From the NCBI RefSeq assembly GCF_018128945.1, contig NZ_CP068393.1:2232001-2296000 (forward strand): DNA of 64,000 nucleotides, given 5' to 3'. The position numbers were made by a program, and so were the translations under genes. This document shows, piece by piece, positions 16,851 through 25,082 of the stretch (position 1 is the stretch's first letter; each line of letters opens with the position of its first letter). Below the pieces are notes generated by a model. It was not told the DNA's origin. It did no database searches and saw only the letters and a program-made list of their open reading frames with translations. The DNA comes from Aristaeella hokkaidonensis. Its GTDB lineage: Bacteria; Bacillota; Clostridia; Christensenellales; Aristaeellaceae.

Positions 16851-17981
16851 TCAGTCGTCGTTTTCCACCCAGGCGTAGGCTTCCACAGCAGTGGGTGTGA
16901 GGCCCTTTTCTTCGTAAAACTTCTTGGTCCGGTCTTCCACGCTGGAGACCAGGGTGATGGAGCTGTTGGCTCCCAGCTCATTGCGGTACAGGTCCTGGGT
17001 ATCGATCTCCAGCAGGTTGCCGTCCGCATCCACCAGCACCAGAACCGCCTGGATTCCGGCCACGGGAGCTTCGGTTTCATTGGTCACGGTTGCCTTCATG
17101 AGATCGCTGTTATATTCGCCTTCGACCTTCACAAAAACGGGATCTGTAACCTTCACAGCATAGTCGGTGCTGCGATAGCTTTCCGTCTTCGTTTCAATGT
17201 TCGCCTGGTAGGTATATTCTCCGTCGCTTTCCAGGTCAACATACATGCTGACGAAGGACGTTTCGCCGGGCTCCAGGTACTTGGAACCGGTCCGGGAGAG
17301 GTAGCTGGCCTCAGCGACCTGGTTTCCTTCTCCATCAAACACCTGCATATTGCCGCCGGTCAGGAAGAGGGGAACTTCATTTTCATTCTTGATCCGGGCG
17401 ATATAGGTTCCGCGGAATCCGCTGTAGCTTTCGTTCACCCGGAAGGTGCTCTTTTCGATGGTAACGATCGGAGCCTCGTCCTGCGGAGCCGGTTCAGTGG
17501 TGCCGGTCGTGCCGGTTTCTTCGCCGCCCTGGTTGGAGGCCGCTTCCATGATCTTTGTATATTCAGCCACAAAATTCATGGCAATGGTGGTCATTTCCAG
17601 TTCGGTCATGCCTTCCGGCAGCTCATATTCCTCACCGCTCATCATCTTGGAGATGACGGACATGGGGAGTCTTCCCTCTTCACGGCTCAGGGACAGGGGG
17701 AACATCTCGCTGGAGAGGGAGGTACCGTCAAAGGTGAAATCCAGGGGCTGGCCCTGGGCCGTAATGGTGACGGTGTTTCCGTCGGCCGTCCAGGTGCCGG
17801 CAATGTCTTCTTCAGAGGCAACGTTCACGATCGCGGTGCCGTCTTCATTCAGCAGGATATATCCGAGCGTAACATCCGCAAGGGACATATACCAGTTTCC
17901 AGCGGGGCTTTCTTCGCCCAGAACGGGGACAACAGCCAGCAGCATGCACAGTGCCAGCAACAGGGCAGTGATTTTCTTCAT
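16851..17981 (-). CDS. Exported two-part protein of unknown function
   Basis: 376 residues from the ATG at 17981, supported by AAAGGAGA; the longer frame to 18044 has no ribosome site. Signal peptide MKKITALLLALCMLLAVVPVLG. Residues about 23-90 (AGNWYMSLADVTLGYILLNEDGTAIVNVA...GTWTADGNTVTI) look like the lipocalin-like or DUF5640-type fold used to describe small exported domains. A Gly/Thr/Glu/Pro linker (about 160-185) leads to a C-terminal beta-sandwich with repeated tract IKNENEVPLFLTGG and VTNETEAPVAGIQAVLVLV, resembling FxLYD/DUF4352-type domains. Transcribed from an extended -10 promoter (TGGTATAAT, minus strand, 18033-18041). Confidence 0.65.
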   Translation of the reverse strand: MKKITALLLALCMLLAVVPVLGEESPAGNWYMSLADVTLGYILLNEDGTAIVNVASEEDIAGTWTADGNTVTITAQGQPLDFTFDGTSLSSEMFPLSLSREEGRLPMSVISKMMSGEEYELPEGMTELEMTTIAMNFVAEYTKIMEAASNQGGEETGTTGTTEPAPQDEAPIVTIEKSTFRVNESYSGFRGTYIARIKNENEVPLFLTGGNMQVFDGEGNQVAEASYLSRTGSKYLEPGETSFVSMYVDLESDGEYTYQANIETKTESYRSTDYAVKVTDPVFVKVEGEYNSDLMKATVTNETEAPVAGIQAVLVLVDADGNLLEIDTQDLYRNELGANSSITLVSSVEDRTKKFYEEKGLTPTAVEAYAWVENDD

Positions 17982-18109
17982 GGTGTTTCTCCTTTCAATT
18001 TTGAGCTTTTCGAACGCTTGAATCAGGTAACTATTATACCACAAAGATTCGGTTTTGCCGACACCATTTCCGTTCTTTGCTGTTTTTTTGTTCCGAAGCT
18101 GAATTTTGC

Positions 18110-18138
18110 TTGCCTGAGCTAATCCCCTTTGCTATAAT
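18110..18138 (+). promoter_or_regulatory. Sigma-A promoter for the foldase gene
   Basis: TTGCCT, 17-base spacer, TATAAT, about 40 bases before the start codon region at 18185. It lies back-to-back with the extended -10 promoter of the minus-strand gene. Confidence 0.7.
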
Positions 18139-18184
18139 ATTGGAAGTGTTCCCAAAGATATTGATATGAACGGAGAGAATTCCT

Positions 18185-19558
18185 ATGCGTAAAAAAGCTC
18201 TTCTTGCCCTGATGATGGCCGCAATTCTGCTGCTGAGCGGCTGCGCCCTGATCAAAAAGGATCAGGCTGTTGATGATGCTACCGAGATTATCCGGATGGG
18301 TGACCAGGTGATCACCAAGAAGGAAGTCCTGGCCCAGGCTGAACAGGAACTGTATGATCAGTACTCCATGTATTCCATGTTCGGCTATTCCTACGACGTG
18401 TCTGATCCCGAGAACATCGAGGCCGCGAAGAACTCCGCCGTCGATACCCTGAAAACAAGCCTGGCTCTGACCGCCAAGGCCAAGGAACTGGGACTGGATC
18501 AGCTGAGCGATGAAGAGCTGGAATCTGTCAAGACCACTGCCCAGGCAAACCTGGACAGCGTCATCGCATCCGCCAAGGCTTATGTTGAAGGCGGAAGCGA
18601 AATGGATGAAACCGCTCTTGCCGAAGCCGCCGCAAAGATGGCTGAAGACGCCGGCTACACTCTCGACGCGTATATCGCCCAGGGTACCACCGATGCCATT
18701 TCCGCCAAGCTGAAGGAATACGCCGTGAAGGACGTTGCGGTCACGGATGAAGAAATCCAGGCCGAGTACGACAGCCGCGTGGAATCCCACAAATCCACCT
18801 ACAGCGAAAGCGCCGGCACCTGGGCTTCCGCCGCGAACAACAACTCCACCCTGTACTACACTCCCGCCGGTGTACGCCGCGTGAAGCAGATCCTCATCAA
18901 GTTCAAGGATGAAGACAAGACCGCGATCGACGACGCCAAGACCAAGCTGAACGACGCCAACACCGCCGTCACCACCGCCCAGGCCAAGGTTGACGCTGCC
19001 CAGGGCACCGTGGATACCGAAGGCATCTCCGATGAAGACAAAGCCAAGGCTGAAGAAACCCTGTCCGCCGCGAAGCAGGAACTGGAAGATGCTGACAAGG
19101 CCCTGCTGGCCGCCAACCAGGCTGTGACCGAGGCTACCGATAAGGCCTTCGCGAACATCGATGAAAAGGCCGACGCCGTGCTGGCCCAGCTGGCTGAAGA
19201 AGGCGCCGACTGGCAGAAGATCATGGACGAAAACAACGAAGACGAAGGCATGAAGGATAACGAGAAGGGCTACGCCGTAGCCACCGGAATGACCAACTTC
19301 GACGCCGCCTTTGTGGATGCCGCCATGGCCCTGGAAAAGATCGGCGACATTTCTCCCAAGACCAAGGGCAGCTACGGATACTACATCATCCGCTATGAAA
19401 GCGATGAGGCCGAAGGCCCCGTTGCCCTGGATGCTGTAAAGGAAACCCTTTCCTCCTCCCTGCTGACAACGAAGCAGAACGACGCCTACGAAGCCACCAA
19501 GGCTCAGTGGGTGGACGAAGCCGGCATCAAGGTTGACCTGAATGCCCTGAAAGACTGA
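18185..19558 (+). CDS. PrsA/SurA-like peptidyl-prolyl isomerase lipoprotein with coiled-coil insert
   Basis: 457 residues. Lipobox LLSGC (Cys at 21) marks a lipoprotein on the outer face of the membrane. Residues 30-200 form the SurA/PrsA-like chaperone helices (MGDQVITKKEVLAQAEQELYD; LTAKAKELGLDQLSDEELE). The parvulin domain starts at about 230 (VRRVKQILIKFKD) but its first helix only resumes near 322 (ADAVLAQLAEEGADWQKIMDENNED). Between lie about 75 residues of Ala/Lys/Asp-rich heptads, a predicted coiled coil. The parvulin end (GDISPKTKGSYGYYIIRYE) is intact. Folds exported proteins, plausibly including the many binding proteins coded here. Confidence 0.85.
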   Translation: MRKKALLALMMAAILLLSGCALIKKDQAVDDATEIIRMGDQVITKKEVLAQAEQELYDQYSMYSMFGYSYDVSDPENIEAAKNSAVDTLKTSLALTAKAKELGLDQLSDEELESVKTTAQANLDSVIASAKAYVEGGSEMDETALAEAAAKMAEDAGYTLDAYIAQGTTDAISAKLKEYAVKDVAVTDEEIQAEYDSRVESHKSTYSESAGTWASAANNNSTLYYTPAGVRRVKQILIKFKDEDKTAIDDAKTKLNDANTAVTTAQAKVDAAQGTVDTEGISDEDKAKAEETLSAAKQELEDADKALLAANQAVTEATDKAFANIDEKADAVLAQLAEEGADWQKIMDENNEDEGMKDNEKGYAVATGMTNFDAAFVDAAMALEKIGDISPKTKGSYGYYIIRYESDEAEGPVALDAVKETLSSSLLTTKQNDAYEATKAQWVDEAGIKVDLNALKD

Positions 19559-19568
19559 CCAATGCATG

Positions 19569-19606
19569 AAGGGGATGCCGCAAGGCATCCCCTTTTGCTT
19601 TTTTGA
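19569..19606 (+). terminator. Intrinsic terminator after the foldase gene
   Basis: AAGGGGATGCC / GGCATCCCCTT with a GCAA loop, then TTGCTTTTTT. It lies directly before the ribosome site of the next gene, so it may reduce rather than abolish read-through. Confidence 0.85.
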
Positions 19607-19619
19607 AGGAGATTCTCCA

Positions 19620-20522
19620 ATGTTTTACCCCTCCGGAATATTCCGCATGAAAGCCCGCGCTGTGCTGAAGGACCACTGGCAGACGGCGCTGCTGATCGCG
19701 CTGATTGTGAACCTGCCCACGCTGTTGATGCAGGGCTTTTCTGCCTTTACCGGCAATGACCTGATTCCCCGGCTGAACAGCGTTCTCGTGTCCGCTTCCC
19801 GGGATGGCCTCCTGCCCCAGGAGCAGCTGCTAAAGGAGATTGACGTTATCCTCGGCAGTACCAGTTTCTGGACTATGCGGGGACTGGAACTGCTCGCCTG
19901 GCTGATCACCCCCTGCCTGACCCTGGGCATGTACCGGTGGCTGCTGAACCGCGTACGCGGCCTGGAAGACCCGGTAAGCACCGTGCTGTGCCGGATGAAC
20001 CAGTTCTTCCGTGCCATCGGCCTGCAGCTGCTGATCATCCTGAAGGTGCTGCTGTGGATGCTTCCCGGGATCGCGGTATCCGTATACCTGCTGCTGCCTG
20101 TTTATCAGTCCGGGGACGTGAGCGTCCAGCTGGCCGCCCTGCAGCGCAGCTACAACATGACCCTGCCGGTTCTGCTCCTGATCGCCGTTCCCGGCGTCAT
20201 GGCCGCCCTGCGTTACTCCCTGTCGGAGTACATCATGGCGGATGAGCCCCAGACCCGCATCCTCACCTGCATCCGCCACAGCAAAGAGCTGATGAAGGAT
20301 AAGAAGAAGGATCTGTTCTTCCTGCTGGTCGGCTTCCTCCTGTGGTACATGCTGGAGCTGCTGATCTCCTCCATGCTCAGTGGCGTTCTCGGCCTGGTCT
20401 TCCAGATGCTGGCCGGCCTGGCCATCAGCGTCTATATGAGCTGCTCCATCGCCGTGTTCTACCTCTTCCTGGAGAGCGGCGAGAAAACGCCGAAGGAACC
20501 CGAACCTGAAGAATTGAATTAA
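19620..20522 (+). CDS. DUF975-like integral membrane protein
   Basis: 300 residues from the ATG at 19620 (GAAGGAGA site). About five to six membrane helices: LLIALIVNLPTLLMQGF, LLAWLITPCLTLGMYRWL, LLIILKVLLWMLPGIAVSVYLLLP, VLLLIAVPGVMAALRY and a C-terminal pair. The segment YIMADEPQTRILTCIRHSKELMKDKKKDLFFLLVGFLLWYMLE follows the DUF975 pattern of a conserved S..LMKG.K..LF.L...F..W. Function of the family is not known. Ends in a short charged tail. Confidence 0.75.
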   Translation: MFYPSGIFRMKARAVLKDHWQTALLIALIVNLPTLLMQGFSAFTGNDLIPRLNSVLVSASRDGLLPQEQLLKEIDVILGSTSFWTMRGLELLAWLITPCLTLGMYRWLLNRVRGLEDPVSTVLCRMNQFFRAIGLQLLIILKVLLWMLPGIAVSVYLLLPVYQSGDVSVQLAALQRSYNMTLPVLLLIAVPGVMAALRYSLSEYIMADEPQTRILTCIRHSKELMKDKKKDLFFLLVGFLLWYMLELLISSMLSGVLGLVFQMLAGLAISVYMSCSIAVFYLFLESGEKTPKEPEPEELN

Positions 20523-20540
20523 TTCGATTCTTCAGGTTCG

Positions 20541-20697
20541 TAATTCATAATTCATAATTCACAATTCATAATTGTTTTTGTGAACCTTTCCCTGCGTTCC
20601 GGAACAAACATGTCATGAATACCCTGTTGACATTTATCGATTCTTTCAGAGGGCAGCACTATATAATTATGAATTCTGAATTGTGAATTATGAATTT
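20541..20697. repeat. Pair of AT-rich type 1 repeats
   Basis: 20541-20574 and 20664-20697 carry GAATT-type units in opposite reading direction. They flank about 90 bases without recognisable content, in the gap between the DUF975-like gene and the citrate synthase promoter. They may form a long cruciform if paired. Confidence 0.7.
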
Positions 20698-20755
20698 GAT
20701 CAATTCCGAATCCTGATCCGAAATTGATCATTTTGGTGTTCTTTTTGTTCTTTGC

Positions 20756-20784
20756 TTGAGTTTCCGATAGTTTGAGACTATAAT
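20756..20784 (+). promoter_or_regulatory. Sigma-A promoter for Re-citrate synthase
   Basis: TTGAGT, 17-base spacer, TATAAT, 36 bases before the ATG at 20820. Confidence 0.7.
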
Positions 20785-20819
20785 GAGCGCATTGTATACA
20801 GAAACCGGAGTGATCGAGT

Positions 20820-22214
20820 ATGCTGAGTTTTGACAACACCGTGAACCTGCTGATGCAGTCCAAGTACCGTTACAGCCTGCAGGATGTTGCGGAGCCGAAC
20901 CTGTACAGGGAAATCTATGACTACGACCATGTGCCGAAGGTTGCCTTCAACCTCCGTCATGTTCCCATGCAAATGCCCGATCATATCTGGATGACCGACA
21001 CCACCTTCCGTGACGGCCAGCAGAGCGTCAGCCCCTTCACGCCGGAACAGATCCTGCACCTCTTCAAGCTCATGAGCCGCCTGGGCGGCCCCAACGGCAT
21101 GGTGCGCCAGAGCGAGTTCTTCCTTTATACGGAGAATGACCAGAAGGCGCTGCACCTGTGCCAGGATGCGGGACTGAAGTTCCCGGAGATCACCACCTGG
21201 ATCCGGGCCAATGAAAAGGATTTTGAACTGGTCAAACAGGCCGGCGTCGCCGAAACAGGCGTGCTGGTTTCCTGCAGCGACTATCATATTTTCAACAAGA
21301 TGCACCTGACCCGTAAGCAGGCCATGGACAAGTACCTGGGCATCGTCAAAGCCGCCCTGGAATACGGCATCCGTCCCCGCTGCCACTTCGAGGATATCAC
21401 CCGGGCCGACTTCTACGGCTTCGTGGTGCCCTTCGCCGGCGCCCTGATGGACCTGAGCCGTGAGAGCGGTATCCCGATCAAGATCCGCGCCTGCGACACC
21501 ATGGGTTACGGCGTCAGCTATCCCGGTACCGCACTGCCCCGCAGCGTGCAGGGTATCATCTACGGTCTGCGGCATTATGCCGAAGTGCCCTCCGAACAGC
21601 TGGAGTGGCACGGCCACAACGACTTCTACAAAGTGGTTTCCAACGCCGCCACCGCCTGGCTGCACGGATGCAGCAGCATCAACTGCAGCCTGCTGGGTAT
21701 CGGCGAGCGCACAGGCAACTGCCCGCTGGAAGCCATGGCGATTGAATACCAGAGCCTGCGCGGCGACGACGGCGGCATGGACCTGACCGCCATCACCGAG
21801 ATCGCGGACTACATGGAGCGGGAGATCGGCCTGGAAATCAGCCCGCGGCAGCCCTTCGTCGGCCGTCACTTCAACGTGACCCGCGCCGGTATCCATGCTG
21901 ACGGCATGCTGAAGGACGAGGAAATCTACAACATCTTCAACACCGCCAAGCTCCTGAACCGGCCCGCGTCCGTGGCCGTGGACAGCCGCGGCGGCACCGC
22001 CTCCATCGCCCACTGGCTGAACAACTACTTCCGCCTGACCGGCGACAACACCATCGACAAGAACGATCCGCTGATCGTCAATATGCGTGCCCGCGTGGAC
22101 GATCTCTACGCCAAGGGCCGCAACACGGTCATGGGCGACGAGGAACTGGAAGTTATGGTCCGCCGCTGCGACCAGAACCGGTACGAAAAACTGCTGTTCC
22201 ACAAGAGCAAGTAA
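20820..22214 (+). CDS. (Re)-citrate synthase (isopropylmalate synthase-like)
   Basis: 464 residues of the DRE-TIM metallolyase class. TDTTFRDGQQS (about 60-70) supplies the Arg-Asp pair and metal ligand, EWHGHNDFYK (about 260) the metal-binding HxH, and GERTGNCPLEAM the Gly loop. The opening DVAEPNLYREIYDYDHVPKVAFN and the block GGPNGMVRQSEFFLYTEND match what I remember of the Clostridium kluyveri Re-citrate synthase group rather than LeuA or CimA, which are also longer at the C-terminus. It would make citrate from acetyl-CoA and oxaloacetate with Re-face specificity, in an anaerobe, feeding 2-oxoglutarate and glutamate synthesis. Monocistronic. Confidence 0.85.
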   Translation: MLSFDNTVNLLMQSKYRYSLQDVAEPNLYREIYDYDHVPKVAFNLRHVPMQMPDHIWMTDTTFRDGQQSVSPFTPEQILHLFKLMSRLGGPNGMVRQSEFFLYTENDQKALHLCQDAGLKFPEITTWIRANEKDFELVKQAGVAETGVLVSCSDYHIFNKMHLTRKQAMDKYLGIVKAALEYGIRPRCHFEDITRADFYGFVVPFAGALMDLSRESGIPIKIRACDTMGYGVSYPGTALPRSVQGIIYGLRHYAEVPSEQLEWHGHNDFYKVVSNAATAWLHGCSSINCSLLGIGERTGNCPLEAMAIEYQSLRGDDGGMDLTAITEIADYMEREIGLEISPRQPFVGRHFNVTRAGIHADGMLKDEEIYNIFNTAKLLNRPASVAVDSRGGTASIAHWLNNYFRLTGDNTIDKNDPLIVNMRARVDDLYAKGRNTVMGDEELEVMVRRCDQNRYEKLLFHKSK

Positions 22215-22254
22215 TCAAAAAGGGAATCCGGAAAACCGGATTCCCTTTTTGATT
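22213..22254 (+). terminator. Intrinsic terminator of the citrate synthase gene
   Basis: Nineteen-base perfect arms: AATCAAAAAGGGAATCCGG and its complement around an AAAA loop, ending CTTTTT. Symmetric, so it could act on both strands. Confidence 0.9.
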
Positions 22255-22255
22255 A

Positions 22256-22470
22256 CAATTCATAATTCATAATTCACAATTCATAATGATATAGTCTTCC
22301 AACTCTCAAAACCTCCACTACCAAAACCAAACATCCGACGCGCCCGGCGGAATGTGACAGTGGGACAGACCAACGCGTCACGGCTAAAGGCTGTGACACT
22401 TGGTCTGTCCCATCTGTCACGTTCCTGCTCTCCACCGCTTCCACGTATCTCAATTATGAATTCTGAATTG
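22256..22470. repeat. Type 1 repeats around a GGGACAGACC palindrome (type 5)
   Basis: Two AT-rich repeats (22256-22288, followed by AATGATATAGT, and 22451-22470) flank a 77-base imperfect palindrome at 22349-22425: GGAATGTGACAG, GGGACAGACCAA, a variable inner hairpin, then the complements TTGGTCTGTCCC and CTGTCACGTTCC. The same palindrome with another inner hairpin is at 30192-30267, again after a type 1 repeat plus AATGATAT. No coding potential. Confidence 0.75.
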
Positions 22471-22672
22471 TTGAGCATCTGTCCAAATCTTTGATTTGGG
22501 TAACAGTTGCCATGCTGCAGCCGTCAAAGGTGCATTGTACCTTTGGGCGAAGAACCGATGACCGCCAGTGGCGGAAGTTTCATCGGTTCAGAGGTCAATT
22601 GAAAGGGAGCAAGCTCCACAGTGTGGAGTTGAGACCATTGAAATTGCGGAATACGGCGATCGCAGAATTCTG
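22471..22672 (+). repeat. Multi-hairpin element (type 4) carrying a structured module
   Basis: Plus-strand relative of the element at 8545-8745. It starts with one GTA-bulge hairpin (lower CTGT/ACAG, upper CCAAATC/GATTTGG), then CATGCTGCAGCCGTC, a variable hairpin (AAAGGT/ACCTTT) and, at the end, GGAATACGGCGATCGCA. In contrast to the other copy, a 106-base structured module (22545-22650) sits between the variable hairpin and the 17-mer, as if inserted or deleted cleanly. Confidence 0.7.
22545..22650 (+). ncRNA. Structured module, copy a (candidate pseudoknotted RNA)
   Basis: Begins GGGCGAA. First stem ACCGATGA/TCATCGGT encloses CCGCC-AGT-GGCGG. Then GGTC (22593-22596) pairs with GACC (22633-22636), and AATT (22597-22600) can pair with AATT at 22642-22645 beyond it, giving a pseudoknot. 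Inside lies a hairpin with CAA/TTG below, a GC/G bulge, and TCCAC-AGT-GTGGA above. Ends TTGCGGA. See the covarying copies at 32319-32424 and 42082-42186. Transcription is not shown. Confidence 0.6.
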
Positions 22673-22680
22673 AATTGAAC

Positions 22681-24963
22681 TTACATCCTGTATTCTGCTT
22701 CCAGTCCTCCGTCCGTTCTGGCGTATACCAGGGCTTTTCCTTCGCCCTTTCCCTTCCGCAGGTAAACCGTCACGGTACCTTCCCCGGTGGTGCGGAAGCG
22801 CTCGGTATAGGGCGTCAGGTCGTCCGGGAGGCCGTTCTCCATGCCCAGGATCTTCACGTCTCCCAGCACCTGAACTCGGATCACCTCGTCCTGCGCGGGC
22901 TGACCGTCTTTGTCCAGCAGCACAGCTTCCAGCTGGATCACGTCTTCCCCGGGCCGGCTCTCATGCCGGATCCACTGCAGGGTGCAGGCCTTTCCGGGGC
23001 TGGACAGCTTGTCCTCCGCGCCTTCTGTCCGGGCTTCCAGGACGCCGTTCTCATAGGGCACCTGCCATACTGCCCGGCCGCCGTCTTCCTCCGTCAATTC
23101 TTTTTTGCCCAGGCTCTTCCCGTTCAGGAAAAGCTCCGCGGTTTTGCCGTTGGTGTAACAGGAGACCCGTTTTTTCACTCCGGGCAGTCCCTGCCAGCGG
23201 AAGCATTCGCCCCAGGCGCCGGAATCATGTTCTTCTTCCCCGGGGCCCACAGCGATGCGGATCATCGGCTCCTTTGTCCACAGCGCCAGGTGCTGCGCGT
23301 AAAGGGGCTTTTCCTTTCCCCGCAGATCCAGGGCGCCGGCCTGGCTGATGCGCTTCGGCCAGCCGGGGCATTCTCCCAGGAAGTCCACGCCGGTCCAGAG
23401 GAACTGGCCTGCCATATATTCATGCTCCGTCACGGCCCGCCAGGCGGACGGATCATGGCTGTTTTCACTGCCCAGGATCACCCGGCCGGGATAAGTCTTG
23501 TGATCCTCCTCATAGAACTGCTCCCGGTAGTTATATCCCGCAATGTCCAGGGCGTCCGCGTAGCCTGTGCGGTTGCTCAGTTCCGGGAAGCTCAGGGCGC
23601 TGGTCACCGGCCTACTGTCATCCAGGGCATGCACCTGCGCCGTCAGCTCCGCCGCCACCTTTGCCAGGCGCCCGGCGTCCGGTTTCCGGTCGTCATAGAG
23701 GCGCTCCGCCAGGGGCTTGTTGGCGTCGTTGTTGCCCAGTACTTCCTTAAAGAGGGGCGTCACATACGGGTCATTGGGATAATCGATTTCGTTGCCGATA
23801 CTCCAGAGAATCACGCAAGGGTGGTTCCGGTCCCGCTCCACCATGGAGCGCAGGTCCTCCTCATGCCACTGGGGAAAATCCTCCGCATAGCCGAAGTGCT
23901 TGGGCGGATAGACGTTGTGTCCCTGCCACCACTTGTTCTTGATGCCTTCCCACTCGTCAAAGGCTTCATCCATCACCAGGAAGCCCAGCCGGTCGCACAG
24001 GTCCAGCAGCGCCGGATCCGGCGGGTTATGCGCGGTGCGCAGGGCATTGCAGCCCATGGCCTTCAGTTTTTCCAGGCGGATCCGCCATACGCTTTCCGGC
24101 ACCGCCGCCCCCAGGCAGCCCGCGTCATGATGGACGCACACGCCCCGGAGCTTCATGTTCTCCCCGTTCAGGAAGAACCCATGGTCCGCGTCAAACACAG
24201 CCGTGCGGATGCCGAAGGGGATTTCCCCCCGGTCTGTCACGACACCGTTCTTTTCCGTTTCGCCGCACAGGGTATAAAGGTACGGATCTTCCGGGCTCCA
24301 GCGCCGGGGAGTATTCACCCGCAGCCGCAGGCAGCCGTTCTCCCCTTCCGCTTCACCTTCCGCGGCGATGCCTTCCGGCGTCCGCAGGCCAAAGCGCACC
24401 TTGTCCGCGCCTTCCGTTTCATACCGGATGCCGATGACCGCCTCTTCCCCGTCGTCCGCTTCCGTCACGGCAAAGATGCCGTGCTCCCGGAAGCAGACCG
24501 GATCCGTCACCGTCAGCGTCACGGGACGGTCCACGCCGGAACCGGTGTACCAGCGGGAATCAGCCACTTCCGAGTGGTCCACCCGGACGGCAATCACATT
24601 CTCCCCGGGACGGACAAACTCGCTGACGTCAAAAGAGAAGCTGGTATAGCCGTAGGCATGCTGGCCCAGGTAGTTGCTGTTGATCCAAACCCGGGCACGC
24701 TTGTATACGCCTTCAAAGGTGATCCGTACCCGGCGGGCAGCGTCCTCCGCGTCCAGGGTGAAATGTCCCCGGTACCAGCCGATGCCGCCCGGCAGATAGC
24801 CGGTGCCGCTGGCCCAGCAGGGATCAAAAGGATGCTCCACGGCCCAGTCATGGGGCACGGTCACCTGCCGCCATCCCCGGTCGTCAAAGCCCATATAATA
24901 CGCATCTGCGGTATCTCCCAGATGGAATCGCCAGCCTTCACTGAGGCGGATGTTCTTTCTCAT
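22681..24963 (-). CDS. Glycoside hydrolase family 2 (beta-galactosidase type)
   Basis: 760 residues, no signal peptide, hence cytoplasmic. N-terminal sugar-binding domain (RLSEGWRFHLGD...VPHDWAVEHPFD), immunoglobulin-like domain, then the TIM barrel with LRGVCVHHDAGCLGAAVP, RTAHNPPDPALLDLCDRLGFLVMDEAFDEW, the acid/base Glu in CVILWSIGNEID (about 390) and the nucleophile Glu in VILGSENSHD (about 499). A C-terminal beta domain follows. It closes the LacI-regulated transporter operon and should split the imported oligosaccharide; galactoside, glucuronide or mannoside specificity is not decidable here. Confidence 0.9.
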   Translation of the reverse strand: MRKNIRLSEGWRFHLGDTADAYYMGFDDRGWRQVTVPHDWAVEHPFDPCWASGTGYLPGGIGWYRGHFTLDAEDAARRVRITFEGVYKRARVWINSNYLGQHAYGYTSFSFDVSEFVRPGENVIAVRVDHSEVADSRWYTGSGVDRPVTLTVTDPVCFREHGIFAVTEADDGEEAVIGIRYETEGADKVRFGLRTPEGIAAEGEAEGENGCLRLRVNTPRRWSPEDPYLYTLCGETEKNGVVTDRGEIPFGIRTAVFDADHGFFLNGENMKLRGVCVHHDAGCLGAAVPESVWRIRLEKLKAMGCNALRTAHNPPDPALLDLCDRLGFLVMDEAFDEWEGIKNKWWQGHNVYPPKHFGYAEDFPQWHEEDLRSMVERDRNHPCVILWSIGNEIDYPNDPYVTPLFKEVLGNNDANKPLAERLYDDRKPDAGRLAKVAAELTAQVHALDDSRPVTSALSFPELSNRTGYADALDIAGYNYREQFYEEDHKTYPGRVILGSENSHDPSAWRAVTEHEYMAGQFLWTGVDFLGECPGWPKRISQAGALDLRGKEKPLYAQHLALWTKEPMIRIAVGPGEEEHDSGAWGECFRWQGLPGVKKRVSCYTNGKTAELFLNGKSLGKKELTEEDGGRAVWQVPYENGVLEARTEGAEDKLSSPGKACTLQWIRHESRPGEDVIQLEAVLLDKDGQPAQDEVIRVQVLGDVKILGMENGLPDDLTPYTERFRTTGEGTVTVYLRKGKGEGKALVYARTDGGLEAEYRM

Positions 24964-25021
24964 GCGCGTCTCTCCTTTGGAAAGATTGACACCCCCGGCC
25001 GCTCACGCGCGGCGCTGCGGG

Positions 25022-25069
25022 CATAAAAAGGGGGCTGGCCCCGGCGGAGTGTACACCGCGGACAGCCCC
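25022..25069 (-). terminator. Attenuating terminator between binding protein and GH2 genes
   Basis: Minus strand: GGGGCTG (25069-25063) pairs with CAGCCCC (25037-25031), with further GC pairing inside, then CTTTTTAT. Placed 14 bases after the binding-protein stop and 60 bases before the GH2 start, it probably lets binding protein be made in excess. Confidence 0.75.
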
Positions 25070-25082
25070 GAAACCGGATGAA

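Noticed and set aside
22675..25026. 783-codon open frame on the plus strand
   Set aside because: Antisense shadow of the GH2 gene with no recognisable domain.
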